Source of the DNA: Bathynomus jamesi
Taxonomy: Eukaryota; Arthropoda; Malacostraca; Isopoda; Cirolanidae
Direction: 5' to 3'
Assembly (NCBI GenBank): GCA_023014485.1
Contig: JAJOZX010000924.1
Coordinates: 1 to 64,000, forward strand
Length of the DNA: 64,000 bases
The position numbers were made by a program, and so were the translations under genes. The notes under the pieces were generated by a model. It was not told the DNA's origin, did no database searches, and saw only the letters and a program-made list of their open reading frames with translations. Shown one piece after another: positions 31,501-42,551 of the stretch. Every line of letters begins with the position of its first letter. Within the stretch, counting starts at the first letter, position 1.

Positions 31501-33930
31501 ATGATCCCAGCATTAAAACAATGTCCTGCAGGTCTCTCTGTTCATTGATGATTTGGGAAGCTTTCCAGAACAAAGGCTGATCAAAGGTAATAATGCATGG
31601 GACTTTTTGATCGCGTGCTATCTTGCTCAAATATAGTAATGTCGAAAATATGCAGGTCATGTTAGTTGGCGACATATCTATGATGGGAAGGAACGTGATC
31701 GACGCCACACCTGGATGTGAGACACTTGATCCACCGTGAATTGCCTGCATTGTTCCGGACCAACTTGGACCTGATCTTTCTGCTGAAGATATCTGCCAGA
31801 GAAGAGTAAGTCGACTTATGGTGGCAGTGGGTACTGGAAGTTCGCGGAATGAGATGTCCCTCAACATGCTTCTCGTGTGTCTATATTCCCTAATGTCAAC
31901 GGTTGCAATCTTCTTAATGTCATTGTCACCAACATTACGCCTGTGAATAGAAGGGTGGATCTTGATCTTCGGAGTTATTGTGGCAATCATACCCATTCCA
32001 TGAAAGGTATTCTTCCCATCCAAAGTGCAGACATCATGATCGACGTTATCTGCTGCTAGAAGGACTGCAGTGTTTTCATCAACAGTAAAAGAGCCAGACC
32101 ACTTGCCAGCGCCGCGTTTCTTTCGAATCTTGTTACTTCTGCATACGACGAACAGTAACCCAGCTGATGGAGAACGTCAATAAGGTACCTTGACCTAAAG
32201 TTGTGGTGTAGCTGAACCGACAAACCGATCTGTAGTGGACATAGTAATCCTCTAGGACGGGTTGCTTGCATAATGCTCTGCCCAATTGCACCTATTTTTC
32301 TTGAAGCATCCTGTCCCGCAAATGCTTTTGATAATAGCAATTTCAGACTGTTGGGAATGTAATCAAGCGCACTTTCTGCAGTGATGTCATTTGGAGATGG
32401 ATACACATCTTTTCTAGGCGAGTCGACAGACTTGATATCACTTCTGATTATTTTTGCAGCAGCTTCTACTAGGTAAATCTTCTGTAGCTCTATATCTATA
32501 TCACATTCTTTCGACTTTTTGTGATAATCTATAAGAATTTCATTAGCTGTCTCTCGTAGTGTTACTACATCTGCCTTCCCACTTTCACCTGATATTATGA
32601 TCTTGTCTCCGTAACGTTCTAAAAGCTTTCTCTTCGTGTGCCTGCGTTCGTAGACAGAGCTCTGACTTCCTTGAAGATATTCCTCCATTTTGGAAATTAG
32701 GTCTCCAATCAACAGTTGTTCATCATCATTCTCTTCCAGGTAAGCACAGGTCTGAAGGAATGCTTGGTGTTGCTCTTCATTAGTTGGTCTCCCTTTCTTC
32801 GAATCATGATCGTCGGAGGAGTATGCGCGAGGAATGTTTTTTCCACTTCAAAAATTTACGCTGCAGGTGTGATGGTAGACACAATCTGCAGCAGGAAGAT
32901 CACGAAGATAATACTCCAGACGGCCTTTTACATTAAACGACCATTCATCGCAGCGGCTTTCACAGCACCTTTTTATGGTTTCGGAGAACTCTGTAGTTCT
33001 TATTTTGACATGCTCTGATTTTGGTTTGTGTTTGGAAAAAAAGTCCACAAAGGTATCACAAAACAAACAGTGAGTAGCACTGGAAAATGCGTATTCATGA
33101 AAACGAGCACTTTTCCTTGGTATTGCCTCGGCTGCGGTCTGTCTCTTCTTTATTTCAATGGTCTTTTTATCCGTAAACCTTTTCCTACATACAACGTGAA
33201 CACTTATTCCAGCTGTTGCAACAACATCGCTTCCACGGCTGCGGCTGGATGCATTTATACCATCTGCTCCTTTTTGCGAGATGTGAACCACTTCCTGTCC
33301 GCTGTCCAATTTCTCCTTACAAAACACGCACAATTCTTCAGGGGTCTGCATTCTTGAAGGCGGACGCACACCGAGTCAGCCGTACACCGAGTCAGTCTGA
33401 AACAGAAAACACAAATTAATAAACTGTGTTGCAGTATTTAAAAGGAGTACATAATAACAGTTTTAAAGAAAATGACAAGCACAAATACGCAGATTTGATA
33501 GTGGGTAGTAGGAATTAAAGAGTTGTATATAATATAAGTTTATAAAGATGTAGCAATGTCCATTCTCACATACACTCCATACAGTATATTTTATTTACAT
33601 TACGTGACGTCATAGTTTAATACTAACCGCCTAATACAATTTTTAGTGTCATATAGGTTAATTTAGAAACGAAAATGTGTTTTAAAACATTTTACTGATC
33701 AACAAAAACGTCATAACTCTCTCTACAAAGCGAAATTAAAATTTGTATTTCATAGGAAACTGCCAGTCCGCCATTTTGAATTTCATTTTTGGGGGTGTTC
33801 CCGGAGTCCAATTTTGTCGGATTTTGGATATGTTATTCTACAATGGTTCCTGAGCTGGAAACAGTTTAGAAAGCTTCTGAAGCAATTTTGCCCAGGTTGA
33901 AGCTATTTTTGCTCTAGATTGCCTGGACTA
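28571..33930 (-). mobile_element. Academ-like DNA transposon, unit 2 copy
   Basis: This 5360 bp element has ends TAGTCCAGGCAAT and ATTGCCTGGACTA. Direct 3-bp duplications ATT flank it (28568-28570 and 33931-33933), and the empty site with a single ATT is preserved in unit 1 at 12655. Long, interrupted terminal inverted repeats of about 180 bp carry CCCGGGAACACCCCCAAAAA and TTCAGAAGCTTTCTAAACTG words at both ends. One long gene fills it on the minus strand. A 3-bp duplication, an N-terminal Cys-rich region and a FEN/XPG-like nuclease domain point to the Academ superfamily (XPG-bearing branch). The superfamily name rests on recall and no database search was made. Confidence 0.8.
28979..33369 (-). 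pseudogene. Academ-like transposase with FEN/PIN-like and CXC domains, unit 2
   Basis: The gene has three open pieces on the minus strand. Piece 1 (33369-32848, 173 aa) has paired CxxC and HxxC motifs (CVFC, HVVC, CLFC, HHTC), a zinc-binding region. An in-frame TGA follows after SVNF. Piece 2 (32712-32056, same frame) begins with GDLISKMEEYL. A shift near 32100 leads to piece 3 (to 28979), whose frame is open upstream through LLAADNVDHDVCTLDGKNTF. Piece 3 is about 1014 aa: a transposase-like region with ITFDQPLFWKA (Asp148) and GSFHTLMNLLGAVG; a FEN/XPG-like nuclease region at about 622-840 with LDGG, VFDG, DGDADVD, GEDTDLL and TGCD acidic motifs; and a C-terminal CXC (tesmin/TSO1-like) region CSCKTKCATSRCGCKRNG at about 963-997. 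The full protein would be about 1.45 kaa. One stop and one frameshift inactivate it. Confidence 0.75.
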
Positions 33931-34509
33931 ATTCAAATAATAAGAGATTAACTCCACCGCATTCTTCATTTGACGTTATTGAAAGTAACGCGTCCTTTGT
34001 CTGGATTGAGCTTTATCTCCTCTTCACACTTTTCCTCTGAAACAAACACAATAAGGCTTTTGACCCTTCATAGGCTCTCTTCTTCTTTCTGATTGGCTGA
34101 CTTAAGTGTTGCAACCCCCATATAATAATAATAATAATTATTATTATTATTATTATCATTTATGAGTGAACATTCGATGTGTTTTACGTAACTTATTCGA
34201 GTCTCAAAGAAATTTAAAGTTTTTTTATCTCAAAATGGACAAAAAAATACTCTCGTAATTGGTTCGTGTCCAATTTATCAATAAAAATAATGTAACCAAT
34301 TTCTAAGGTGATATAAACCAATCTCTTTCAATTACTTTAGTGACGATAAAGTAAAAATTAACTTATATAAATTCTGTCATTTTAAAATCGTCACTATACC
34401 AAATTTTTATTCAGATAGACGCAAAGTACAAGAGAAAATGTCATACAGAGAAGAATTGGACGTGGAGTTGCTGGGTTCAATGGAGTCGGTAGGACCTGTG
34501 GGCTAAGTG
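33931..34509. other. Spacer right of the Academ-like element, unit 2
   Basis: Matches 12655-13228 of unit 1, with a longer (AAT)n/(ATT)n palindrome near 34123-34155. No gene is seen. Confidence 0.4.
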
Positions 34510-34663
34510 AATTCTGTGGGGTACGTCGATTCTGTGGGGTTCGTCGAGTGTGTGGGGTTCGTCGAGTGTGTGGGGTTCTTCGATTCTGTGGGGTTCTTCG
34601 ATTCTGTGGGGTTCGTCGATTCTGTGGGTCCGTCGATTCTGTGGAGTCCGTCGATTCTGTGGT
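34510..34663 (+). repeat. 18-bp minisatellite at the unit 2/3 junction
   Basis: About 8-9 copies of the GTGGGGTTCGTCGATTCT family, about 39 bp shorter than at 13229, with a frame change (GTGGGTCCGTCG). Confidence 0.85.
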
Positions 34664-36268
34664 GCATTTTTAATGATTATTTTAGCTCTGTTTTTACTGA
34701 AGAAAATTTAAATAACTTTGATTTTAATTCTTCAGATTTTATACATTCAGGCATCCTTGATAAGATTCATATAAGGAAGGATGATGTTACGCAAGTGATT
34801 CATACAATGAACTTAAATAAAGCTGCTGGACCTGATAATATACTGTATATGCTAGGATTCTCAGAGAAGGGGAGGATAGCTTATTTGAGGCACTAACTAT
34901 TTTGTTGGCTAGGTCTTTTAATTATGCAGAAGTACCAGATGAATGGGAAAAATCAAATGTAGTACCAATTTACAAAAATGGGTAGTAAAAAGGAGGTAAG
35001 AAATTAAATTATAGGCCTGTTAGTTTAACATCATTGGTAGGTAAGATACTAGAAAGAAGTATAAAGAATAATATTAAAGATCATTTGGAAAATTTTAATC
35101 TTATTTCAAGTTCACAACGTGGATTGAGATCAGGAAGATCTTGTTTGTCTGATCTCTTAAACTTTTTAGAGTTTGTAACTGACCAGGTCGATAATAGAAA
35201 TGATGCAGATGTTATTTATTTGGATTTTAGTAAGGCATTTGACAAGGTTCCACATGGGAAACTTCTGTATAAATTAAAAGCTCATGGGATATGAAGGTCA
35301 GTTATTAATTAGGTAGAAAACTGATTAGAAGACAGAGAACAGAGTAAATTCTAAATGGTCATGAATCTGGGTGGCAGAAAGTGAAAAGTAGGGTACCACA
35401 GAAACCAGTGTTAGATCCATTACTCTTTATTTTATATCTAAATGATTACAGAAGGCAGGCACTTTTTTAACATATATACTAGTGGGCCAAATGGCCCACT
35501 TGCCCTTGTATTTGGCCCACTAGTCACATTCTATTGGCCCACTAGTCAATTTTAAGCTTTGGAGTAAAAATATTGATTCTAGCAAGGTTCATTTTAAGAT
35601 AGTTATTTTCTAGTATGAAATATTACATAACTGCTACATGCTTCTATCATCTACATTCCATAAAATGTTTTGCACCTATTTGCCCTTATATTTTCACAAT
35701 TTTTGTCAATGCTGAGCTAGAGTATAGCAGTATGTTTGAAATGTCTCTTTGGTCTTTTCAATAAATATTATCTGGTACTACTTTTATGTAATAGAAATTA
35801 CCATTTTTGCATCTACTGTAATGTGTTTCCTTAAATTCCTTTGATTTTTATATAATTATCTGCTATTTAACTATCTTTTAATATAAATGCCAGGTACTTG
35901 GTGTCTCCCGTTTTTAGATATATGTGCCCTTTTTTTTTTAAAGTGGCCTACTAGTAAAAATTCTTTAAAAAAGTCCTTGACAGAAGGGAGTATGTAGTAA
36001 AGTTTCTAAATTTGCAGATACAAAAGTAGTTGCCCCAGTTACAAATATCGAAAATTCTTATAAACTACAAAAAGATCTTGATAGATTAGTTGCCTGGGTT
36101 AGTAAATGGCAGATGGAATTCAGCGTTCAAAAATGCAAAGTCATCCAGTTTAGTAGAAATAGTGAAAACTTTAGTTAGGAGATGCAAGGAAACTGGTTAG
36201 AGGATGTTAGACAAGAAAAAGATCGTGGTACAGTATTATTGTTAATAATGATCTAAAATTTCGTAAGT
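34664..36268 (+). mobile_element. LINE fragment A of unit 3
   Basis: Begins FNDYFSSVFTEENLNNFDFN and carries the open RT stretch at 35034-35294 with motif A DFSKAFDKVPHG. Unlike unit 2 fragment A, it has no CATAACATGG stop. It is interrupted by the MITE at 35456-35979 and ends at CGTAAGT. Confidence 0.75.
35456..35979. mobile_element. hAT-type MITE in LINE A, unit 3
   Basis: The element is 524 bp between ACAGAAGG copies (35448-35455 and 35980-35987). It has GTGGCCTACTAG where most copies have GTGGCCCACTAG; the 56962 copy shares this. Confidence 0.8.
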
Positions 36269-36275
36269 CTAAACT

Positions 36276-36318
<43 letters not shown>

Positions 36319-36609
36319 GGTTTTTTATTTGTTGGCTTATTTCTTTATGGTTATTTAGGCTGTGACATATATATCACTAAGGCACTATTTTGTAATTAAT
36401 TTTTTTTTTTTTTCCCTCAATTTATATTTATATTTATTTTTATTTCTTTATTCTTTTGTGACCTGTTTCATAAACAAGCCATTTGAATTTATATTGAATG
36501 TCGGCCGAAGTGCTAAAAGTGTCAATTTCCCATACAAATGTGTTTGCTCCTCCCACAATTTTTTCTATGCTTACTATATATATGTATATATATATGTATT
36601 ATATATATA

Positions 36610-36656
<47 letters not shown>

Positions 36657-37059
36657 GAATATGTATGTATGTATGTTTATTTTTGTAACCTATATATTGC
36701 CTTGATCTGTCCTTTCACTCCAGTGTTCCTGAGGATGTCATTAGACGAAAGCGCTTGAGCACCCCTTTGTGTTTCTTTTCCCTTCGTGGTTTTATTCATC
36801 ATAAATATTTTTCACGTGTCACTTTCGTGAAATAATTTTTCATATAATGAACACCACGCGTTCCTTCGCCTTGCTGTTCCCTCTATTGTCCCCGTTTGTG
36901 TCTGTGTTTTCTTCTACATTAATGAAGGGGCATGCAATTCGGATCCGACGAAAGTTTCTTACTAATTGTCTGGAGGAGCAGGTCCTTCCCAAGTCCCTCC
37001 TTCCGATTCGCCTCAGACAAATGGACGACCATCCGTTCAACAACTTTAGCAGAGTAATT
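36269..37059 (+). mobile_element. Probable Penelope-like element fragment, unit 3
   Basis: Matches 950-1725 with a longer first (TA)n run (36284-36314). The open frame from ATG 36847 with RKFLTNCLEEQVLPKSLL is unchanged. Confidence 0.45.
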
Positions 37060-39190
37060 AGGATTCTCAGAGAAGGGGAGGATAGCTTATTTGAGGCACT
37101 AACTATTTTGTTGGCTAGGTCTTTTAATTATGCAGAAGTACCAGATGAATGGGAAAAATCAAATGTAGTACCCATTTACAAAAATGGGTAGTAAAAAGGA
37201 GGTAAGAAATTAAATTATAGGCCTGTTAGTTTAACATCATTGGTAGGTAAGATACTAGAAAGAAGTATAAAGAATAATATTAAAGATCATTTGGAAAATT
37301 TTAATCTTATTTCAAGTTCACAACGTGGATTGAGATCAGGAAGGTCTTGTTTGTCTGATCTCTTAAACTTTTTAGAGTTTGTAACTGACCAGGTCGATAA
37401 TAGAAATGATGCAGATGTTATTTATTTGGATTTTAGTAAGGCATTTGACAAGGTTCCACATGGGAAACTTCTGTATAAATTAAATGCTCATGGGATATGA
37501 AGGTCAGTTATTAATTAGGTAGAAAACTGATTAGAAGACAGAGAACAGAGTAAATTCTAAATGGTCATGAATCTGGGTGGCAGAAAGTGAAAAGTAGGGT
37601 ACCACAGAAACCAGTGTTAGATCCATTACTCTTTATTTTATATCTAAATGATTACAGAAGGCAGGCACTTTTTTAACATATATACACTAGTGGGCCAAAT
37701 GGCCCACTTGCCCTTGTATTTGGCCCACTAGTCACATTCTATTGGCCCACTAGTCAATTTTAAGCTTTGGAGTAAAAATATTGATTCTAGCAAGGTTCAT
37801 TTTAAGATAGTTATTTTCTGGTATGAAATATTACATAACTGCTACATGCTTCTATCATCTACATTCCACAAAATGTTTTGCACCTATTTGCCCTTATATT
37901 TTCACAATTTTTGTCAATGCTGAGCTAGAGTATAGCAGTATGTTTGAAATGTCTCTTTGGTCTTTTCAATAAATATTATCTGGTACTACTTTTATGTAAT
38001 AGAAATTACCACTTTTGCATCTACTGTAATGTGTTTCCTTAAATTCCTTTGATTTTTATATAATTATCTGCTATCTAACTAACTATCTTTTAATATAAAT
38101 GCCAGGTACTTGGTGTCTCCCGTTTTTAGATATATGTGCCCTTTTTTTTTTAAAGTGGCCCACTAGTAAAAATTCTTTAAAAAAGTCCTTGACAGAAGGG
38201 AGTATTTAGTAAAGTTTCTAAATTTGCAGATACAAAAGTAGTTGCCCCAGTTACAAATATCGAAAATTCTTATAAACTACAAAAAGATCTTGATAGATTA
38301 GTTGCCTGGGTTAGTAAATGGCAGATGGAATTCAGCGTTCAAAAATGCAAAGTCATCCAGTTTAGTAGAAATAGTGAAAACTTTAGTTAGGAGATGCAAG
38401 GAAACTGGTTAGAGGATGTTAGACAGGAAAACGATCGTGGTATTATTGTTAATAATGATCTAAAATTTCGTAAGTAGTGCTTAGAGGCTAGAAATAAGGC
38501 AACTAAAATGTTAGGTATATATTATTAAGAGGAATGTTAGTTACAAGAGTAAAGAAGTCATTTGTAAATTAGATAATTCTTATGTTAGGCTTCACTTGAA
38601 TACTTCATTCGAGCTTGGTCCCCTCACCTTAGACATGATATTGATATGCTTGAAGATGTGCAACTTAGGGGAACCAAGCTTATCCCTAACCTAAGAAGAT
38701 TGGAATACAGGGAAAGATTAAAGGAATTGAGTATGCTTAGTTTTGAGAGATGTTCAAAATGTTTTCAGGTTTGGACAGTTTAGATGTAATTAACTTTTTC
38801 TCATTAGAGGCTGATGAAATCAAGGGCATAATAAGAAAATTAGGAAGCAGACTTGTAGACTTGATCTACGAAAATACTTTTTCAGTCATACAGTAGTAGA
38901 TTTTTGGAATGACTTGCCATACGATGTGTTAAACAGTAGCTCATTAGTTAGTTTCAAAAAAAATTTGGACACTTTTATGACTGAGAAAGATAGTTTGTAG
39001 ATTGTAAATAATGTATTTTCTTAGCTTAATTTATGTAGACTACTTTGGTGGTAGTAAATGGTTGTAAGTTAATTAGCTGACTTGGGATTGACGTTTTTCC
39101 AAGATTTTATTATAAAATAACTCATGACTTGAATAACCTCGATAGCCCCCAGTGGCTTCATGTTTTCCAAATGAAATATAATGTAATGAA
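37060..39190 (+). mobile_element. LINE fragment B of unit 3
   Basis: RT remnant with an open stretch at 37240-37500 and the MITE at 37662-38191. Otherwise as in unit 2 fragment B, including the FADT defect and the C-terminal FWNDLPYDV region near 38900. Confidence 0.75.
37662..38191. mobile_element. hAT-type MITE in LINE B, unit 3
   Basis: The element is 530 bp between ACAGAAGG copies (37654-37661 and 38192-38199) and shares the ATATACACTAGTGGG variant with the unit 2 copy at 16400. Confidence 0.8.
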
Positions 39191-39962
39191 GGGCTACTTT
39201 AACTTATAGCCTAAGTTAAGCTAGACTAAAACAGAGTTTATGGACTTGGAGGTCCTATTCGGTACTACCTCAGGGTTGTTGACTCGATGTGGGCTTACTT
39301 TAGGCCTCAGTAGCATGAAAATAAAAAAAAAGGGCACTATTTTGGTCTTCTTTCTTGCGTTGCAACACAACACACCCCGCCCCATTGCTCACTGCAACAA
39401 TCGTGTATCTAAACTACCACTCTGAATTGCAAGAGAGCTCTCTATAAGACCACGGCCTATCAACGCCGCATTCAACAAAAGGGTAGAAAGGACGCTGCCG
39501 GTGCCCAAAGATGCTGGCAATAAAATAAGTGAATATTTCACTAACCTTATAATTATGTGACGTCTATATGTATATATACAATATGCACCTTAATTTAATA
39601 CATACAAGCAATGCTGCATTAATCAGCTTAGTTACCATATCGCTTTGGGACAGCAATAGCTCTTCCTATTCTAGATTTTCGAACAAACCTAGAATACTAT
39701 ATTTTACAGGAAGTTATAGGCCCTGTAAACCCCCTGCATAACCAATATACAGGTCGTGGAACGTAGTGCATATGTCGTATATTTTAAACTCAAACCTTAA
39801 GTAAATATCCATTTAGATTTTAAAATTTATATTTTGGACAGAGACAAAAATTGTATCTTAAGTTTTGACTTCAGGAATAATTTATTCTTTATTTTAGTTG
39901 TAAATGAATTTACGTGGAACACCCACCCACACAGACATATAAATACTAATAAAAGGCCAAAG
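39191..39962. other. Anonymous spacer, unit 3
   Basis: As in unit 2, with the same 24-bp deletion (GGTGCCCAAAGATGCTGG near 39500). No gene is seen. Confidence 0.5.
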
Positions 39963-39999
39963 ACATTTTAACAAAATAGAGTATATTTTGTTAAAATGT
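39963..39999. repeat. Perfect inverted repeat downstream of proctolin copy 3
   Basis: Same 16-bp arms and 5-nt loop as at 4646-4682. Confidence 0.7.
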
Positions 40000-40427
40000 G
40001 TTTTGCCTTTTATCAGTGCCTTGTTAACCTTGTGCTAATCTCTTTTTATTTTTCATTTATACCCATTTATACTCATTTCATATATATACCCATTTATATA
40101 CGAGTACATGGGTATATATTTTGATCACCTTGCCTTTTACCTTATTCCCTGATGAGGTGTATTGCTGTATACAGGAATCAATATAGGAAAATAGGTACAA
40201 AGGAAATGGCATAACGAAAGAAGTGCATTTATATTTGTAACAAATAAACCTTTCTATAAAGTCTGACAGGAAGGATTAATTTCCACTAGGCATCGTGTTT
40301 TCGTAAATAAACATTCATTTTAATTCTTATACAATACTTTCGGTTTTATAGATAATTACAATATAGTCTTCGGTTGAATTTGCTGAATGGTTAAGCAATG
40401 GTATTTGCAAAAGCTAAATGAGATAAG
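40000..40427. other. 3' flank of proctolin copy 3
   Basis: Probable proctolin 3' UTR and downstream sequence; nothing else recognised. Confidence 0.4.
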
Positions 40428-40685
40428 TTACTGAGGCATAGCGTATTCCTCTAGAAGCCTTTCGCCGAAGGGAGGCCTAAGGCCGATTTTTCTGTCGTAG
40501 TTGAGTTGCTTGACGGAGGAATCATGTCCAGAAACCCGGTTTAAGAGTTCACTGAGGATGCTTTTGATTTCATCTACTTTGGACTCGTCTCCTCTGGTAG
40601 GAAGGTATCTGCTGGACTCCATTCGAGAAACGCAGAGAATCAAGACGATCGCGCAGGCGATAAAGAACCGGTGGCCAGCCATCAT
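40428..40685 (-). CDS. Proc: Proctolin precursor, unit 3 copy
   Basis: The product is again 85 residues and identical to copies 1 and 2, including RYLPT at 26-30 followed by Arg31. The immediate 5' flank is indistinguishable from copy 2, which fits units 2 and 3 being the most recent duplicates. The surrounding unit carries the same hAT and Academ-like insertions as unit 2, and the SINE inverted repeat upstream has grown to three arms (41202-41836). No damage to start, stop or core promoter is visible. Confidence 0.9.
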   Translation of the reverse strand: MMAGHRFFIACAIVLILCVSRMESSRYLPTRGDESKVDEIKSILSELLNRVSGHDSSVKQLNYDRKIGLRPPFGERLLEEYAMPQ

Positions 40686-40805
40686 CCGAAAGGAGCAGAA
40701 GAGGAAAAGTGGTGGTGTCAGTCAGCGATCTACTGCTCTTCACTGAATCACTAAGGAGCTGTGGTACGGTCAAGGGTGATCTGCTGAAAGTTGGAAAGGA
40801 CGCCA

Positions 40806-40813
40806 CTTTTATA
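40806..40813 (-). promoter_or_regulatory. TATA box of proctolin copy 3
   Basis: The minus strand reads TATAAAAG, 128 bp upstream of the copy 3 ATG, with the same spacing and initiator-like sequence as copy 2. Confidence 0.6.
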
Positions 40814-41201
40814 GGCAGGCGATGATGACGATGACCTGAAATAAAATTGTTTCGGGGATGGGTGGTGGGGAACCACCTCATTGAGGAAGTACACCATCAT
40901 TCTTCACTCGCTATTATTACTTAATGAGACAAAAATTTGACAGTCATTTAACATGATCATCGTTTGGACCTAATTTGTAGCAGAGGGTTCGCAACAACTC
41001 GGTGCCATTAATTTGGCAGCGGAATCATTAACTCTTATAAAAGTCAAAAACATCTTACTAATTTTACGTTGACATTTTCCTTATACTTCTTGGAACGTTA
41101 ATGACCAAACAATTAGAGAATTAGTTTCACACACACACATACACACACACACACACAGACACACACACACACACCATATATATATATATATATAATATAT
41201 A
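40814..41201. other. 5' flank of proctolin copy 3 with (CA)n-(TA)n tract
   Basis: Upstream region as in unit 2, followed by a (CA)n tract and a shorter, interrupted (TA)n run before the first SINE arm. No gene is seen. Confidence 0.4.
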
Positions 41202-41836
41202 ACGTAAAGAACGACGCTTGTATAGGAGATATTCCGCGCAAGACGAGAGAGAGAGAACGAAACAAATGAAAAAATGAGGTAACCACCTGGGAATCGAACC
41301 CGGGATCTTCCGATTGCCGGTCAGACGCGATACCATTACACCATGGACCTCACTCTTCCAAATGCCGTAATTCTTCTACATACTCGCAGAAACCAATGCC
41401 CCAAGGGGGCACCTCCCGCATGCCGTAACATTATATACATTCAACCTCAAAGAACACGCAGTATAAATAACGTAAAGAACGACGCTTGTATAGGAGATAT
41501 TCCGCGCAAGACGAGAGAGAGAGAACGAAACAAATGAAAAAATGAGGTAACCACCTGGGCGAACCCGGGATCTTCCGATTGCCGGTCAGACGCGATACCA
41601 TTACACCATGGTACGGCATGCGGGAGGTGCCCCTTGGGGCATTGGTTTCTGCGAGTATGTAGAAGAATTACGGCATTTGGAAGAGTGAGGTCCATGGTGT
41701 AATGGTATCGCGTCTGACCGGCAATCGGAAGATCCCGGGTTCGATTCCCAGGTGGTTACCTCATTTTTTCATTTGTTTCGTTCTCTCTCTCTCGTCTTGC
41801 GCGGAATATCTCCTATACAAGCGTCGTTCTTTACGT
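41202..41836. mobile_element. Three-arm inverted SINE cluster, unit 3
   Basis: Three copies of the tRNA-derived SINE lie here: minus at about 41202-41346, minus at about 41470-41611, and plus at about 41692-41836. The spacer between arms 1 and 2 (41347-41430) is the inverted form of the spacer between arms 2 and 3. The layout is that of unit 2 with an extra inverted copy of one arm plus spacer. Arm 2 lacks a few bases in the B box region (CCTGGGCGAACCCGG). Confidence 0.7.
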
Positions 41837-41949
41837 TATTTATACTGCGTGTTCTTTGCAGTTGAATGTATATATATATATATATATAATATATATATAT
41901 ATATACATTATCATCCCAGTGCTTTATATATATATATATATATATATAT

Positions 41950-42086
41950 GATGAATAAAACCACGAAGGAAAGGAAACACAGAATGGTGCTCAAGCGCTT
42001 TCCTCTAATGACATCCTGAGAATGTCATTAGACGAAAGCGCTTGAGCACCATTCTGTGTTTCCTTTCCTTCGTGGTTTTATTCATC
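41950..42086. repeat. Near-perfect 137-bp palindrome, unit 3
   Basis: Same palindrome as 20431-20567, between (TA)n runs. Confidence 0.8.
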
Positions 42087-42145
42087 ATCAAATATTTTTC
42101 ACGCGTTTCTTTTGTGAAATAATTTTCATATATATATATATATAT

Positions 42146-42226
42146 TAGTTTGCTTAAGTAGTAAGTTACTGGACAGTGACACACGCAATCCGGCGGTCTT
42201 GGGGTCGAATCCCGCAGACGGCGTGA
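42146..42226 (+). mobile_element. tRNA-derived SINE head, unit 3
   Basis: Copy of 6280-6360. Confidence 0.45.
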
Positions 42227-42551
42227 ATTTCAAATCAGAATTCTTAAACCAAATACGAATAATGTAGATAGTGATGAAAGAAGTTATAAAAAATTATGAT
42301 CATTATAATAAGGATAAATATAAGGAAAATCTTTATCATAAAAGTGATTATTCATAAGAAAGATTGTACGGTAATAAGAAATATTATTGCATTTACAGAA
42401 TTATTCAAGGTACTGTTTGAATAAGAATCAGAAATTAGGCGTTATCGTACCTTCTGATTACAAGTTTCCGCAAGCCTTGTGTGTGATAATTTCTAAGTGT
42501 TTTGAATGGCCTATATTCTCTGTAAACTTTGATGTAATTATATGTAATCAG
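42227..42551. other. Unassigned spacer left of the hAT, unit 3
   Basis: As 20705-21030, including the roughly 40-bp block absent from unit 1. No gene recognised. Confidence 0.4.

Noticed and set aside
32848..32850. Selenocysteine or readthrough at the TGA in the Academ-like gene
   Set aside because: No SECIS-like element was sought or seen and a separate frameshift downstream also breaks the gene, so decay is simpler.
28571..33930. PIF/Harbinger identity for the 5.36 kb element because of TTA/TAA at its edges
   Set aside because: TTA and TAA are not direct repeats there; the empty site shows the duplication is ATT, and the protein is not a Harbinger transposase.
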